A DNA stretch of 64,000 bases. Origin: Corallococcus sp. NCRR. Lineage in GTDB: Bacteria > Myxococcota > Myxococcia > Myxococcales > Myxococcaceae. A program made the translations under genes and the position numbers. The stretch covers positions 2,232,001 to 2,296,000 of the forward strand of contig NZ_CP114039.1 of the NCBI RefSeq assembly GCF_026965535.1. Reading direction: 5' to 3'. Below are positions 33,895-42,592 of the stretch, in pieces; position 1 is the stretch's first letter; every line of letters starts with the position of its first letter. The notes beneath the pieces were generated by a model. That model was not told the origin of the DNA, searched no databases, and saw only the letters and a list, made by a program, of their open reading frames with translations.

Positions 33895-34689
33895 ATGAGC
33901 AAGGCGAACGGGACGGGTGTCACGAAGCTCTTCGAGGACGCGCACGCGGAGGGCATCCTCAGCCCCGCGGGGTTGCAGACGCTCACGGTGGTGGACCTGG
34001 GGGCGCAGATTCAAGCGGGCCTGGGCATCCACGTGGACGACGTGCAGGCGAGCGAGGTGGTGCTGGTGACGGTGATGCCGGATGACTCCGGGAGCATCGC
34101 GCACTCGGGGCACGAGAAGACGGTGTGTGACGGGCACAACCTGGTGCTGGACGCGCTGCTGGCGAGTCAGCAGAAGGACGGCGTCCTGTTCCACACGCGC
34201 TACCTGAACGGGCATGTCCTCAATCCGTTCCGGCCGCTGGAGGACGTGGTGCGGATGCACGGCAAGAACTACTCGGCGGACCAGGGGACGCCGCTGTACG
34301 ACCAGGCGGTGGTGCTGCTGGGCACGGTGCTGGCGAAGGCGCAGGAGTTCAGCGGCAACGGGGTGCCGGTGCGCACGGTGACGCTGCTGATTACAGACGG
34401 CGCGGACGCGGGCTCGCGCAAGGCGCGGGCGAAGGACGTGGCGGCGCTGGTGAAGGACCTGCACCGGGTGGAGAACCACATCGTCGCGGCGATGGGCATC
34501 GACGATGGGGTGACGGACTTCCGGCGCGTGTTCCAGGAGATGGGCATCGCGGACCGGTGGATCCTGACGCCGGGGCAGAGCGCCCAGGAGATCCGCGCCG
34601 CGTTCCAGGTGTTCAGCCAGTCCGCCGTGCGCGTCAGCCAGGGCGCGGCCAGCTTCAGCCGCACCGCGCTGGGTGGCTTCGGGGCTTAG
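33895..34689 (+). CDS. vWA-domain protein
   Basis: Cytoplasmic protein of 264 residues. The metal-ion-dependent adhesion site is complete: DxSxS in MPDDSGSIAH (D63, S65, S67), Thr in DQGTPLYD and Asp in LLITDGADAG. TerY-type vWA proteins form the third part of the phosphatase-kinase-vWA triad. The ATG at 33895 follows GAAGGGAGACACGG. It is the last gene of the five-gene unit. Confidence 0.86.
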   Translation: MSKANGTGVTKLFEDAHAEGILSPAGLQTLTVVDLGAQIQAGLGIHVDDVQASEVVLVTVMPDDSGSIAHSGHEKTVCDGHNLVLDALLASQQKDGVLFHTRYLNGHVLNPFRPLEDVVRMHGKNYSADQGTPLYDQAVVLLGTVLAKAQEFSGNGVPVRTVTLLITDGADAGSRKARAKDVAALVKDLHRVENHIVAAMGIDDGVTDFRRVFQEMGIADRWILTPGQSAQEIRAAFQVFSQSAVRVSQGAASFSRTALGGFGA

Positions 34690-34700
34690 CGGGCCCGGCG

Positions 34701-35576
34701 TCACGCCCGGAGGAAGTCTCCGAGCAGCTCGCGGACCTCCTCGGGCCGCTCGTCGGTCACCCAGTGGCCGGTGTCCCGGAGGATGTGGGGCTCGACCTGA
34801 TTCGCCACCGCGCGCGCCTGCGCGACGAGCGGTTCGCCCAGGGACTTGTCCCCGCCGATGACCATCACGGGCATGGGGAGCTTGTTCCGGGCGAGCTCCC
34901 GGAAGGCCTTCTTGTCCTGGTCGAAGGCCTGGAAGTAGCTCCACGTCGAGTGGAGCCGGCCCGGGGCCGCGTAGGCCTCCGTGTACGCCTGCCGTTCCGC
35001 TTCGCCCACGGCCTGGGGATTGGCGGCGAAGTCGGTCCAGAAGTGGTCGAGGTAGATGCGCTCGCGGCCCTGCACCAGCTTCTCCGCGGTGGCGCCGTTG
35101 AAGGTGAAGTGCCACACGTCGCGGCTGCTCATGACCTGGTCGGACCAGGGCTCGATGCCCGGCAGGAACGCGTCCAGGAGGGCCAGGCGTTCGACCTCGT
35201 CGGGGAACAGGGCGGCGTAGGCGTAGGCGACCATCAGCCCGATGTCGTGGCCCACGACGGAGACCTTGTCGAAGCCGAGCTGCTTCACCAGCGCGCGCAT
35301 GTCGCGGGCCATCGTCTCCTTGTCATAGCCCCGCGCGGGGGCGGCGGAGGCCCCCGCGCCTCGCAGGTCCGGGATGAGCACGGTGTGCTGCTTCGCGAGC
35401 TCCGGCGCCAGTCGCCACCACATGAGGTGCGTCTGCGTGTAGCCGTGCAGCAGCAGGACGGGGCTGCCCTTGCCGCCGATGACGAAGTGGATCCGCGTGC
35501 CGTTGACGTCCGCGTCGCCTTCGCGGAAGCCCTCCGGGAAGAAGGGACGGACGGTGCTCGGCTGCTGGCGTGTCAT
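34701..35576 (-). CDS. Alpha/beta hydrolase (haloalkane dehalogenase/epoxide hydrolase type)
   Basis: Protein of 291 residues. The oxyanion motif is LHGYTQTHLMWW, the nucleophile is Asp in VVGHDIGLM, and the His is in RDTGHWVTDE. An Asp nucleophile places it with epoxide hydrolases, haloalkane dehalogenases and fluoroacetate dehalogenases (RGAGAS loop) rather than with esterases. The substrate is unknown. CGCGAGGAGGCGCCC precedes the start. It converges on the vWA gene. Confidence 0.87.
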   Translation of the reverse strand: MTRQQPSTVRPFFPEGFREGDADVNGTRIHFVIGGKGSPVLLLHGYTQTHLMWWRLAPELAKQHTVLIPDLRGAGASAAPARGYDKETMARDMRALVKQLGFDKVSVVGHDIGLMVAYAYAALFPDEVERLALLDAFLPGIEPWSDQVMSSRDVWHFTFNGATAEKLVQGRERIYLDHFWTDFAANPQAVGEAERQAYTEAYAAPGRLHSTWSYFQAFDQDKKAFRELARNKLPMPVMVIGGDKSLGEPLVAQARAVANQVEPHILRDTGHWVTDERPEEVRELLGDFLRA

Positions 35577-35681
35577 GGGCGCCTCCTCGCGGGAGCGGGT
35601 TCACGCCTCAGGGTGTGCATGCCCCGCGTGCGTGAGGCGCCAGGTCGAGCGGGGAGTCCGGCGCTCGGGTCCCTGGAACCC

Positions 35682-36119
35682 TCAGGCGTCCTGGGGCGGG
35701 AGCAGGCGGGACTGGATGAACTCCAGGTACTTCGCGTCGTCGCCTTCGAAGAGCTCCTCGCCTCCGCCCATGAAGGCGCGGGCGAGCTCGTCGGCGGCGC
35801 GGGCTTCGTCTCCCAGCTCCAGGGCGCTCTGGCCGAGCCGCAGGTGGATGAAGGGATTGCCGAGCCCTCCGGGGGAGTGGACGGCTTCGCGGAAGTGCTC
35901 GCGGCAGTCCTCGAAGCGCTCGAGCTGGAAGTACATGTCGCCGATGGCGGCGCGCACCCAGGTGTTCTGCTGATGCTCGCGGGTGGGTTCGGGGATCAGC
36001 GCGAGGGCGGCCTTGAAGTGTTTCAGGGCCTGCTCGATGGCGCCGTCTCCCGCCGCGGCGTCTCCCTGGGCGCAGAGGTCGGTGATGCGCTGGTGGGTCT
36101 CATCCGATATCGACGTCAT
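35682..36119 (-). CDS. TPR-repeat protein divergent from toxin
   Basis: All-helical protein of 145 residues with two to three tetratricopeptide-like units (AIEQALKHFKAALALIP; AIGDMYFQLERFEDCREHF; LRLGQSALELGDEARAADEL). The closing motif FMGGGEELFEGDDAKYLEFIQS belongs to a small TPR family I have often seen beside polymorphic toxin genes, but its role is not established. It starts 29 bp from the divergent lipoprotein toxin gene and may be part of that locus. CCGGAGCACGG precedes the ATG. Confidence 0.68.
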   Translation of the reverse strand: MTSISDETHQRITDLCAQGDAAAGDGAIEQALKHFKAALALIPEPTREHQQNTWVRAAIGDMYFQLERFEDCREHFREAVHSPGGLGNPFIHLRLGQSALELGDEARAADELARAFMGGGEELFEGDDAKYLEFIQSRLLPPQDA

Positions 36120-36148
36120 CCGTGCTCCGGGGACCGGGGGACATTTAG

Positions 36149-37525
36149 ATGACACGTCTTGGGTGGAGACGCTACTTGGGTACGAAACCGTGGGGACGGG
36201 CTGGATGCTGGCTGATGCTGCTGGTGTTCTGGGTGGGCTGCGCCAGCGGACCCACGGTGCGGCTGCGCACGGAGCAGGGGACCCGGACGTATGCGCCGGT
36301 GACGTGGGACCGCCGTGTGCCGGTCAGTGCCCGGGAGTTCGAGGAGGCGCTGACGCGGCTGGTGCTGGAGGTGCCACTGACGGTGCGGGCGCCGAAGGTG
36401 GTGCGCGCGGTCGCGAAGAAGGGGGCGCAGCTGGACCTGGGGTTCGGGTTCATGTTGCGGGACGGGTACGGGCGGTGGTGCCGGGCGCATGAGGCTTCGG
36501 GGGACTGTCTGTCGTTGCTGGAGGACGGGGCGGGCTTCAGTGAACTGGACCGGCTCACGCTCGCGGTGGGCATGTCGCTGGAGCCTCTGCGAGCCAGTAT
36601 CGGAGCCGCGTTGCAGGACACGCTGAGTCCGGAGTTCTTCGTGTCCGTGGTCTCGGGAGCGATTGCGTCCTGGGTGGTGCTGGCGGCGGCACCGGAGCCT
36701 GTGTTCACCAAGGCCGCGGCGGTGATTGCCGCCGTGTTCCTGGCCTACGTGGGCGTGCAGTCGTTCCTCGCGGTGGTGCGGGCGTGCGGGGCGCTGAAGG
36801 AGGCGACGGACAGGGCGAAGACGTTCCAGGAGCTGGAAGAGGCGGCGGAGGTCTTCGCGCAGGCGCTGGGACCGGAGGTGGCGCGCGTCTTCGTGCTCGC
36901 GGTGACGGTGCTGGTGAGTCACGGCGTGACGATGGGGCTGTCGTCATCGCTCAGCTTGATGCCACGTTTTCCGGACGCGGTGAGGGCGGGCGCGGCCAAC
37001 GCGGGCTTCAACCCGGCGCGCGTGCTGGACGTGAGCGCGGTGGCGGTGGTGGACGGCGTGGTGGAGGTGACGCTCGCGTCCACGGCGGTGGCCATGGCCA
37101 CGATGGGCCCGCCTCCTCCGAGCAGCTCAGGAGGGCCGGGCAAATGGGTGCAGGTGAACGAGTCGATGTCCGACCGTGCTCGCGACTATCAAGCCCAGGT
37201 GACTGGGGCTCCGAAGGGATCCGCGTACCGGGTCAAGAAGGGGGACGAGGAGGTCGACTTCGACGGCTATGACGTGGATGAGAACGTACTGCTGGACGCC
37301 AAGGGGCCGGGCTACGAGCAATTCTTCGGTATTGATCTGAAGGCGAAGAAGTTCTTCCAGGGCGCGAATGCCTTGGTTGAGCAGGCTCGGCGGCAAATCG
37401 AAGTGGCTGGAGGTGCTCGCGTTCGATGGGTGGTCGCCGAGAAGAAATTCGCAGATGCCTTGCGTGCGCTGTTCAATCGCCAGAGCGTTATGGTGGAAGT
37501 GCGTTATCTCGCTCCCACGAAATGA
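36149..37525 (+). CDS. Lipoprotein toxin with C-terminal Tox-REase-5 domain (second copy)
   Basis: Protein of 458 residues with a lipoprotein signal (LLVFWVGC), a variable middle region with strongly hydrophobic Ala/Val-rich helices (about 165-300) and a C-terminal nuclease domain. The toxin part matches the first copy: RDYQAQVTG (first copy RRYQEQITG), VDFDGYD (D372) and LLDAKGPGY (D383-x-K385). Upstream of that boundary the two proteins are not alike, the classic sign of polymorphic toxins sharing a tip. The 3' end is less G+C rich (about 48% over 37321-37380 by hand count), suggesting transfer of the tip plus immunity gene. The stop codon overlaps the immunity start (ATGA). Confidence 0.84.
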   Translation: MTRLGWRRYLGTKPWGRAGCWLMLLVFWVGCASGPTVRLRTEQGTRTYAPVTWDRRVPVSAREFEEALTRLVLEVPLTVRAPKVVRAVAKKGAQLDLGFGFMLRDGYGRWCRAHEASGDCLSLLEDGAGFSELDRLTLAVGMSLEPLRASIGAALQDTLSPEFFVSVVSGAIASWVVLAAAPEPVFTKAAAVIAAVFLAYVGVQSFLAVVRACGALKEATDRAKTFQELEEAAEVFAQALGPEVARVFVLAVTVLVSHGVTMGLSSSLSLMPRFPDAVRAGAANAGFNPARVLDVSAVAVVDGVVEVTLASTAVAMATMGPPPPSSSGGPGKWVQVNESMSDRARDYQAQVTGAPKGSAYRVKKGDEEVDFDGYDVDENVLLDAKGPGYEQFFGIDLKAKKFFQGANALVEQARRQIEVAGGARVRWVVAEKKFADALRALFNRQSVMVEVRYLAPTK

Positions 37526-38241
37526 GCACCGCCGACCACATGACTGACCGTTACTACCTGGGGGCTTACTGGACGGCACGGCACGAGTCCGCTGAATCGT
37601 GTGCCCACAGAGCGGAAAGCTTGTTCGAGCGCCTGAGCCGCCTTGAACCGACGTGGCGTCAGTGGCACGAGACCGGACGCACCTTCAAGCAAGCGCAGGA
37701 ACGTCAGGTCCAGACCGACCGGGCCTCCTTCCTGGAGTTGTTCGCTCGAAAGAAGAACCGCATCGGTGACGGCTTCCAGTTTTGGTTTTGGGCGGGCCCG
37801 AACCCGGACGAAACAACCTCAGTCAATGGCTTCTGCGGCTCCGCGAATGCTGTGCCGACTTCGGTCTGTGTCGTCGATCCTCCTTCTCAAGGAGAAGTGG
37901 CTGAACGCGTGCTGACAGCATCCGTCTTGCTCGAGGTACTTCGTGCCGTGGTGCGCTGCTGGGAGCCGGCTTGGGGCGTCGTTGCATCCGAGCAGTACCG
38001 CGACGAAGCGTCTTCATCAGGGGACGCGGGCACCTTCGTGGGCTGGATGACCTACTTCTCCCGGCAGTGGGGAGAGGTTCCGCCTCTCCCTGCCCCTGTG
38101 CGCGTTGAGCCCGTGGAGGACCTGGGCACCCTGGTCATCCTCACGGAGGAGCGGTTCACGGTGACGAATCCGGAACACGTCCGGCTCGCCACGGAGGTGC
38201 ACCAGGTTCTTGATTCAGCCGGTCTCCTGCGTGCCTTGTGA
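37522..38241 (+). CDS. Imm52-family immunity protein (second copy)
   Basis: Protein of 239 residues similar to the immunity protein at 9916-10659: GAYWTARHES near the start, GWMTYFS in the middle and PVRVEPVEDLGTLVIL plus FTVTNPEH at the end. Between these the sequences differ widely. It is translationally coupled to the toxin by an ATGA overlap. Its last 27 bp overlap the 3' end of the opposing deacetylase gene. Base composition is lower in G+C than the flanks. Confidence 0.82.
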   Translation: MSTADHMTDRYYLGAYWTARHESAESCAHRAESLFERLSRLEPTWRQWHETGRTFKQAQERQVQTDRASFLELFARKKNRIGDGFQFWFWAGPNPDETTSVNGFCGSANAVPTSVCVVDPPSQGEVAERVLTASVLLEVLRAVVRCWEPAWGVVASEQYRDEASSSGDAGTFVGWMTYFSRQWGEVPPLPAPVRVEPVEDLGTLVILTEERFTVTNPEHVRLATEVHQVLDSAGLLRAL

Positions 38242-38982
38242 CAGGAACACCTCCGCGGCTCCGGGCTGACCGCGTGCCTGTGCTTCCATCCGGTGGAACG
38301 CCGTGAGCGTCCGGGCCAGACCTTCCACTCCGCCGAATTGGAAGCCCAGCTGCGTGCCGTAGCGGACGCAGCCCTCCACCTTCTTGGGCAAATGCTCCGT
38401 GATGTCCACGGCCAGGGGACGCAGGCCCTGGGGGACGGCGGCGTCGGGGTGGGCCTGGGGCTGGCGCACGGCGTAGGGCGTGTCCCGGTAATAGAAGAGC
38501 CGGGTCGTCGGGATGCCCAGTTCCTTCACGGCTCGCACCACCTGCACGTGGTCCACGTGGCTCCCCAGGGCCTGGGGCACGAAGACCCGGTCCGGCTTCA
38601 GGTTCCACAACAGCGGCTTCAAACAGTCCGCCACCTTCGCTTCGATGATGTCGTCCGCTCGCGGTGGCTGGAACAGCGCCTCCGGGCTCGCGTAGCCCCG
38701 GTGTGGCGCTTCCTCCAGGTCTCCCCACTTCACGTGGTCCACGCCCATGCAGGCCGCGAAGGCCCGGTCCTCGTCCCTCCGCAGGGCCATGTAGTCCACC
38801 TCCGGCCCCAGCCCCTTCGATGTCTGACATTGCAGCGCGAAGCCCTCCGGCTTCGGCACCGACCGCGTGAAGACGGTGACGAGCGCCACCGTCCACCCCT
38901 CCGCCTTCAGCGCCGCCAACGTGCCTCCACAGGAGAAGGCCACGTCGTCCAGGTGCGGCGATACGAAGAGGGCCGTGCTCAT
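38215..38982 (-). CDS. PIG-L-family (MshB/BshB-like) deacetylase
   Basis: Zinc-dependent N-acetylglucosaminyl-type deacetylase of 255 residues. SPHLDDVAFSCGG (metal-binding His-x-Asp-Asp, 8-20), RRDEDRAF and the HVDHVQV motif are the PIG-L signature. In mycothiol and bacillithiol synthesis such an enzyme removes the acetyl group from GlcNAc linked to inositol or malate. Here it is the last gene of an operon that starts with inositol-phosphate synthase and has a GT4 glycosyltransferase directly before it (ATGA overlap), so the likely substrate is a GlcNAc-inositol-like conjugate. Confidence 0.86.
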   Translation of the reverse strand: MSTALFVSPHLDDVAFSCGGTLAALKAEGWTVALVTVFTRSVPKPEGFALQCQTSKGLGPEVDYMALRRDEDRAFAACMGVDHVKWGDLEEAPHRGYASPEALFQPPRADDIIEAKVADCLKPLLWNLKPDRVFVPQALGSHVDHVQVVRAVKELGIPTTRLFYYRDTPYAVRQPQAHPDAAVPQGLRPLAVDITEHLPKKVEGCVRYGTQLGFQFGGVEGLARTLTAFHRMEAQARGQPGAAEVFLSQGTQETG

Positions 38983-40265
38983 AGGAGATGCGGCGCCGCC
39001 CGGAACCGGCACGTGTGGTCCGCGCGCTCCTCCGTCATCGCCGGGTCGTAGAGGTGCGTCCACTGCGTGTCCGGCCGCGTGCCGGTCAGGTTCTTGTAGA
39101 CGCCTTGGATCCTCCGCCCCACCGCCCGCCACGAGTACAACTCCCGCACCTCGCGCAGCGCCGTCGCCGCCAGCCGCTTGCGCAGCGGCGCGTCGTCCAT
39201 CATCCGGCCCATCGCCTCCGCCAGCGCGGCGCTGTCCTTTGGCGGCACCAGCAGCCCATCCCTGCCGTCCTCCAGGCAGTCCACCACGCCCACCGCTCGT
39301 GTCGACACGATGGGCAGCCCGGACGCCATCGCCTCCAGCAGCGTGTTGGAGAACCCTTCTGAATACGTGGGCGACACGAACAGGTCCCCGCTCCGGTACA
39401 GGTCCGGCGCCTCCGCGTAGGTGGACGCCCCCGTCAGCTCCACCACGCCGTGGAGCCCCTCCGTCGCCACCCTCGAACGCAGCGACTCCACGTCTGGCCC
39501 AATCCCAGACACCCGCAGCTTGAACCTCCGCCCGTCCGCCACCAGCCGATGCACGGCGTCCAGCAGCTCCATCACCCCTTTCCGGGCGTCCACCCGGCCG
39601 TGGTACAGCCACACCGGCACGTCCCGCATGTCTCCCACCGTCGACTCACCGCGGGGATGGAAGCGCTGCGTGTCCGTGGCGCCGGGGACGATGGTGAACC
39701 GCTCCAGCGGGGTGCCGTGGTGCTCGCTCACCTCTTCCGCGAAGGACCTGCTCCCAATCAGCAGCGCCCCCGCGTGGCCCAGCACCGCGAGCATCGCCTG
39801 CTTGTGTGTCCCGCAGCAGGTCCCCACCCAGTGCCCGTCCCCGCCTTGGATGGAGACGACGTTGGGCAGTCCCAGGAGCCTCGCCGCCTGGAGCGCCGCC
39901 AGGCCGCACGGATAGCCGTACTGCGCATGGATGAGGTCGAACGGACGGCGCCGGTGCTCGCGCACCACCGTGTCCACCATCACCTCCAGGTCGTGCTCGA
40001 AGCTCGCCGGCTGGCCCTGGTTGATGCGCTGCTCGCCCACCGACTCGCAGCCCAGCACGTGCGCGCCCGGGATGCCCGGCGGCGGCCCGCCCCCGTACAC
40101 CGCCATTCCCGCCGGGTCGCTGCGGTACTGGCTCACCATCGTCACGTCGTGCCCGCACGCCACCAGCTCCCGCACCAGGTTCAGCGCATAGACGCTCATC
40201 CCGGAGATGGCCGGGAAGAAGCGCCGGGAGATGAAGCAGATCCGCAGTCCATTCACGCTGTTCAC
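38979..40265 (-). CDS. GT4-family glycosyltransferase (MshA-like position)
   Basis: GT-B glycosyltransferase of 428 residues. The N-terminal acceptor domain (RICFISRRFFPAISGMSVY) and the C-terminal donor-binding pattern (LYHGRVDARKG; SPTYSEGFSNTLLEAMASGLP with the E-x7-E motif) are clear. MshA, PimA and related GT4 enzymes attach sugars to inositol phosphates; the co-occurrence with inositol-phosphate synthase makes inositol a plausible acceptor. The GTG start at 40265 overlaps the upstream stop codon (GTGA), and its stop overlaps the deacetylase start, so all three are translated together. Confidence 0.86.
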   Translation of the reverse strand: MNSVNGLRICFISRRFFPAISGMSVYALNLVRELVACGHDVTMVSQYRSDPAGMAVYGGGPPPGIPGAHVLGCESVGEQRINQGQPASFEHDLEVMVDTVVREHRRRPFDLIHAQYGYPCGLAALQAARLLGLPNVVSIQGGDGHWVGTCCGTHKQAMLAVLGHAGALLIGSRSFAEEVSEHHGTPLERFTIVPGATDTQRFHPRGESTVGDMRDVPVWLYHGRVDARKGVMELLDAVHRLVADGRRFKLRVSGIGPDVESLRSRVATEGLHGVVELTGASTYAEAPDLYRSGDLFVSPTYSEGFSNTLLEAMASGLPIVSTRAVGVVDCLEDGRDGLLVPPKDSAALAEAMGRMMDDAPLRKRLAATALREVRELYSWRAVGRRIQGVYKNLTGTRPDTQWTHLYDPAMTEERADHTCRFRAAPHLL

Positions 40266-41113
40266 GCCGCCACCTCCGCGCCCGTCGGCAGGCGCTCCCT
40301 CAACCATTCCAGCGCCCGGGGCACCAGCTCGTGCGCCCGGTGCGCGTCCCGCGACAGCTCCACGCAGACCAGCCGGTCGTAGCCCGCGCGCGTCAGCTCA
40401 CGCAGGACCGACGGCACGTCCACGTCCCCTTCGCCAAAGGGCAGGTGCTCATGCACGCCGCGCTTCATGTCCTCCAGCGCCACCGTGCCCAGCACCGGCG
40501 CGAACTCGCGCACGGCCCCCGCGGGGGTCCGCTCCTGCGTCACCAGCAGGTGCCCCACGTCCAATGCCAGACGCACGCCGGGCACGCAGGCCTGCAACCG
40601 GCGCCAGCCGTCCACCGTCTCCACCAGCATCCCCGGCTCCGGCTCCAGCGCCAGCACCACGCCGCGCGCCGCCGCGTACTCCGAGAGCCGCGTCACTCCG
40701 TCCAGCAGCCACGGCCACGCGGACTCCTCCGTCACGCCCGGGCGGGGCACGCCCGCCCAGAAGGACACCGCCTCCCCCCGGCACGTCCCGCACACGTCCA
40801 CCGCGCGCTTCAGGAACTCCAGCCGCCGCGCGCGGCCCTCCGCTTCCGGGGTGATGAGCGTGGGCTCGTGCTTCCTCCGGGGGTCCAGCAGGAAGCGCGC
40901 CCCCGTCTCCACCACCAGCCCCAGGCCCAGCCGCTCCAGCCGGGTGGCGAGCTGTTCCGTGCGCCGCTCGAAGTCCGGCGCGAACGGGTCGAAGTGGTGG
41001 TGGTCCAGCGTCAGCGCCACGCCGTCGTAGCCGCTGTCCGCGATGAGGCCCAGCGCGTCCTCGAAGCGGTGGTTCGACACGCCGTTGGTGTTGTACGCGA
41101 AGCGCAGGGCCAT
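40262..41113 (-). CDS. TIM-barrel sugar-phosphate isomerase/epimerase-like protein
   Basis: Protein of 283 residues of the xylose-isomerase-like AP-endonuclease-2 superfamily. Metal-site patches include LDHHHFDPF, ALEPEPGML, ALDVGHLLV, EDMKRGVHEHLPFGEGDVD (a His/Glu/Asp cluster) and VCVELSRDAH. These enzymes isomerise or epimerise sugars and inositols; inosose isomerase IolE/IolI are relatives. That fits the neighbouring inositol-phosphate synthase and Gfo/Idh dehydrogenase. It lies 3 bp after the YcaO gene and overlaps the glycosyltransferase gene. Confidence 0.82.
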   Translation of the reverse strand: MALRFAYNTNGVSNHRFEDALGLIADSGYDGVALTLDHHHFDPFAPDFERRTEQLATRLERLGLGLVVETGARFLLDPRRKHEPTLITPEAEGRARRLEFLKRAVDVCGTCRGEAVSFWAGVPRPGVTEESAWPWLLDGVTRLSEYAAARGVVLALEPEPGMLVETVDGWRRLQACVPGVRLALDVGHLLVTQERTPAGAVREFAPVLGTVALEDMKRGVHEHLPFGEGDVDVPSVLRELTRAGYDRLVCVELSRDAHRAHELVPRALEWLRERLPTGAEVAA

Positions 41114-41116
41114 GGC

Positions 41117-42592
41117 TCACTGCCCCCCGAAGCGGCGGCTCGCGAGCACCTTCGGCACCGCGTGGCGGTCCGGCTCCCGGTAGAGCGCGTACAGCCGCCC
41201 CACGCGGGCCTCCGCCAGCCGCGCGTTGAACCAGACGGGGCCGCCCAGCCGCTCCTCGGCCTCGGGCGTCAGGCGCACCGGCTGCGCGCCCGGCGGCGGC
41301 GCCCCCAGGCCCACCAGCGGATCCCTGCGCTCCAGGAGCCGCGCCGCGTTGCGCTCGCCCACGCGGTTGTACGTCATCGTCTCCACCTCCAGGCCCGGCA
41401 CCAGCGCCTTCACCACGTGCACCTGGCGGCCCGGCGGAGACAGGTCCGCGACCAGGATGTCGAAGCCCGCCGCGTGCAGTTGCCGCACCACGTGGTCGCA
41501 CCGCAGCGACGGGTCCTCCACGGTGGGCGAGCGGGGCAGGTCCTCGAAGCGCACCTTCTGGCGGACCGTCAGCGTGCACGCCGTCAGCTCGCGCAGCGCC
41601 TGGGCCGGCATCCGCGCCCACTCCACCATCGCGTTCAGCGCGCGCGGCTCCTCCGCGTCCAGGTCCACCAGGGGCACGAAGCGGTCCATGTATTCCGGCG
41701 GCGCCACCCGGGCCACCTCCCCCAGCGGCCCGTGCATGAACGCCTTGCGCGCGCGCGAACAGGCGTACTCCAGCAGCGCCTTGCGCAGCGCCCGGTCCCG
41801 GTCCGGGTCGGCCGCCTCTCCGCACGCCGTCACCATCAGCGGCTGGTCCCCCACGGACAGGTCGCGGCCCACCACGTACAGGTTCACCATGCCGAAGTCC
41901 GTGCTGGCCAGCTTCGCCATCACCTCCACGCCCGCGCGGCGGTAGAGCTCCAACAGTTCGCGCACGTCCGGCGCCAGGTCCGTGCCCTCCAGGTCCAGCA
42001 CCACGCCCTGGTCCATGGCGCGGTACATCAGCCCGTTGCCGTCGCGCTGGATGAGCTCCAGCAGGCCGTGCGCCAGCGCCTGGGGCCGCGTCAGCCCCGC
42101 GCCCTGGCCGTTGGTGATGGGCGTGATGAGCGGCGTCTTCCCCTGCAACTGCCCGGGATGGATGGCGACGTACTCCTCCGGCACCAGCACCCGCTCCCCG
42201 GTGGCCAGCCGCTGCAGCTCCACCCAGACGAGCGGCAGGTCCGGCTGATACGGACTGCCCGCGGGCAGCCCCAGCGTGAGCGGATCCGCCACCGCGGTGG
42301 GGCCTCGCGCGCGCACCAGCGCCGCGTAGCTGCCGTGCACGCGCGGCATGCGGTGCATCGCGAGCTCGCAGAAGGTCTCCTCCACCAGCTCGCCCAGCGC
42401 GCCCACCCGCGCCTCTTCGTCCGTGCGGCCGTAGCCGTTGCCGTGCAGCACCGCGCCCGGACCGTCTCCCAGCCGCAGGCTGGCGGAGGCCACGGGGATC
42501 CCCAACCGGTCGATGGGGTCGATGCGGAACATCTGCAGGGCGCCGGTGGACACGGCGCGGTGATAGGCATCCAGGGCTCGGGCAATGCTCAT
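41117..42592 (-). CDS. YcaO-domain protein
   Basis: Protein of 491 residues whose core (about 20-390) follows the YcaO fold: DEEARVGALGELVEETF, then TNGQGAGLTRPQALAHGLLELIQRDG (shown in part) with the ATP-site Glu and Arg-Asp. YcaO enzymes use ATP to activate backbone amides, making azolines, thioamides or amidines in ribosomal peptides; some act without a peptide precursor. No precursor peptide, E1-like partner or flavin dehydrogenase gene lies nearby. Its start overlaps the stop of the metallo-beta-lactamase gene (ATGA). The C-terminal 100 residues are specific to this protein. Confidence 0.83.
   Translation of the reverse strand: MSIARALDAYHRAVSTGALQMFRIDPIDRLGIPVASASLRLGDGPGAVLHGNGYGRTDEEARVGALGELVEETFCELAMHRMPRVHGSYAALVRARGPTAVADPLTLGLPAGSPYQPDLPLVWVELQRLATGERVLVPEEYVAIHPGQLQGKTPLITPITNGQGAGLTRPQALAHGLLELIQRDGNGLMYRAMDQGVVLDLEGTDLAPDVRELLELYRRAGVEVMAKLASTDFGMVNLYVVGRDLSVGDQPLMVTACGEAADPDRDRALRKALLEYACSRARKAFMHGPLGEVARVAPPEYMDRFVPLVDLDAEEPRALNAMVEWARMPAQALRELTACTLTVRQKVRFEDLPRSPTVEDPSLRCDHVVRQLHAAGFDILVADLSPPGRQVHVVKALVPGLEVETMTYNRVGERNAARLLERRDPLVGLGAPPPGAQPVRLTPEAEERLGGPVWFNARLAEARVGRLYALYREPDRHAVPKVLASRRFGGQ

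Noticed and set aside
29219-34689. A classical tellurium-resistance (ter) cluster
   Set aside because: PP2C, kinase and vWA genes resemble the TerY triad, but no TerB, TerC, TerD or TerF-like gene is in the window.
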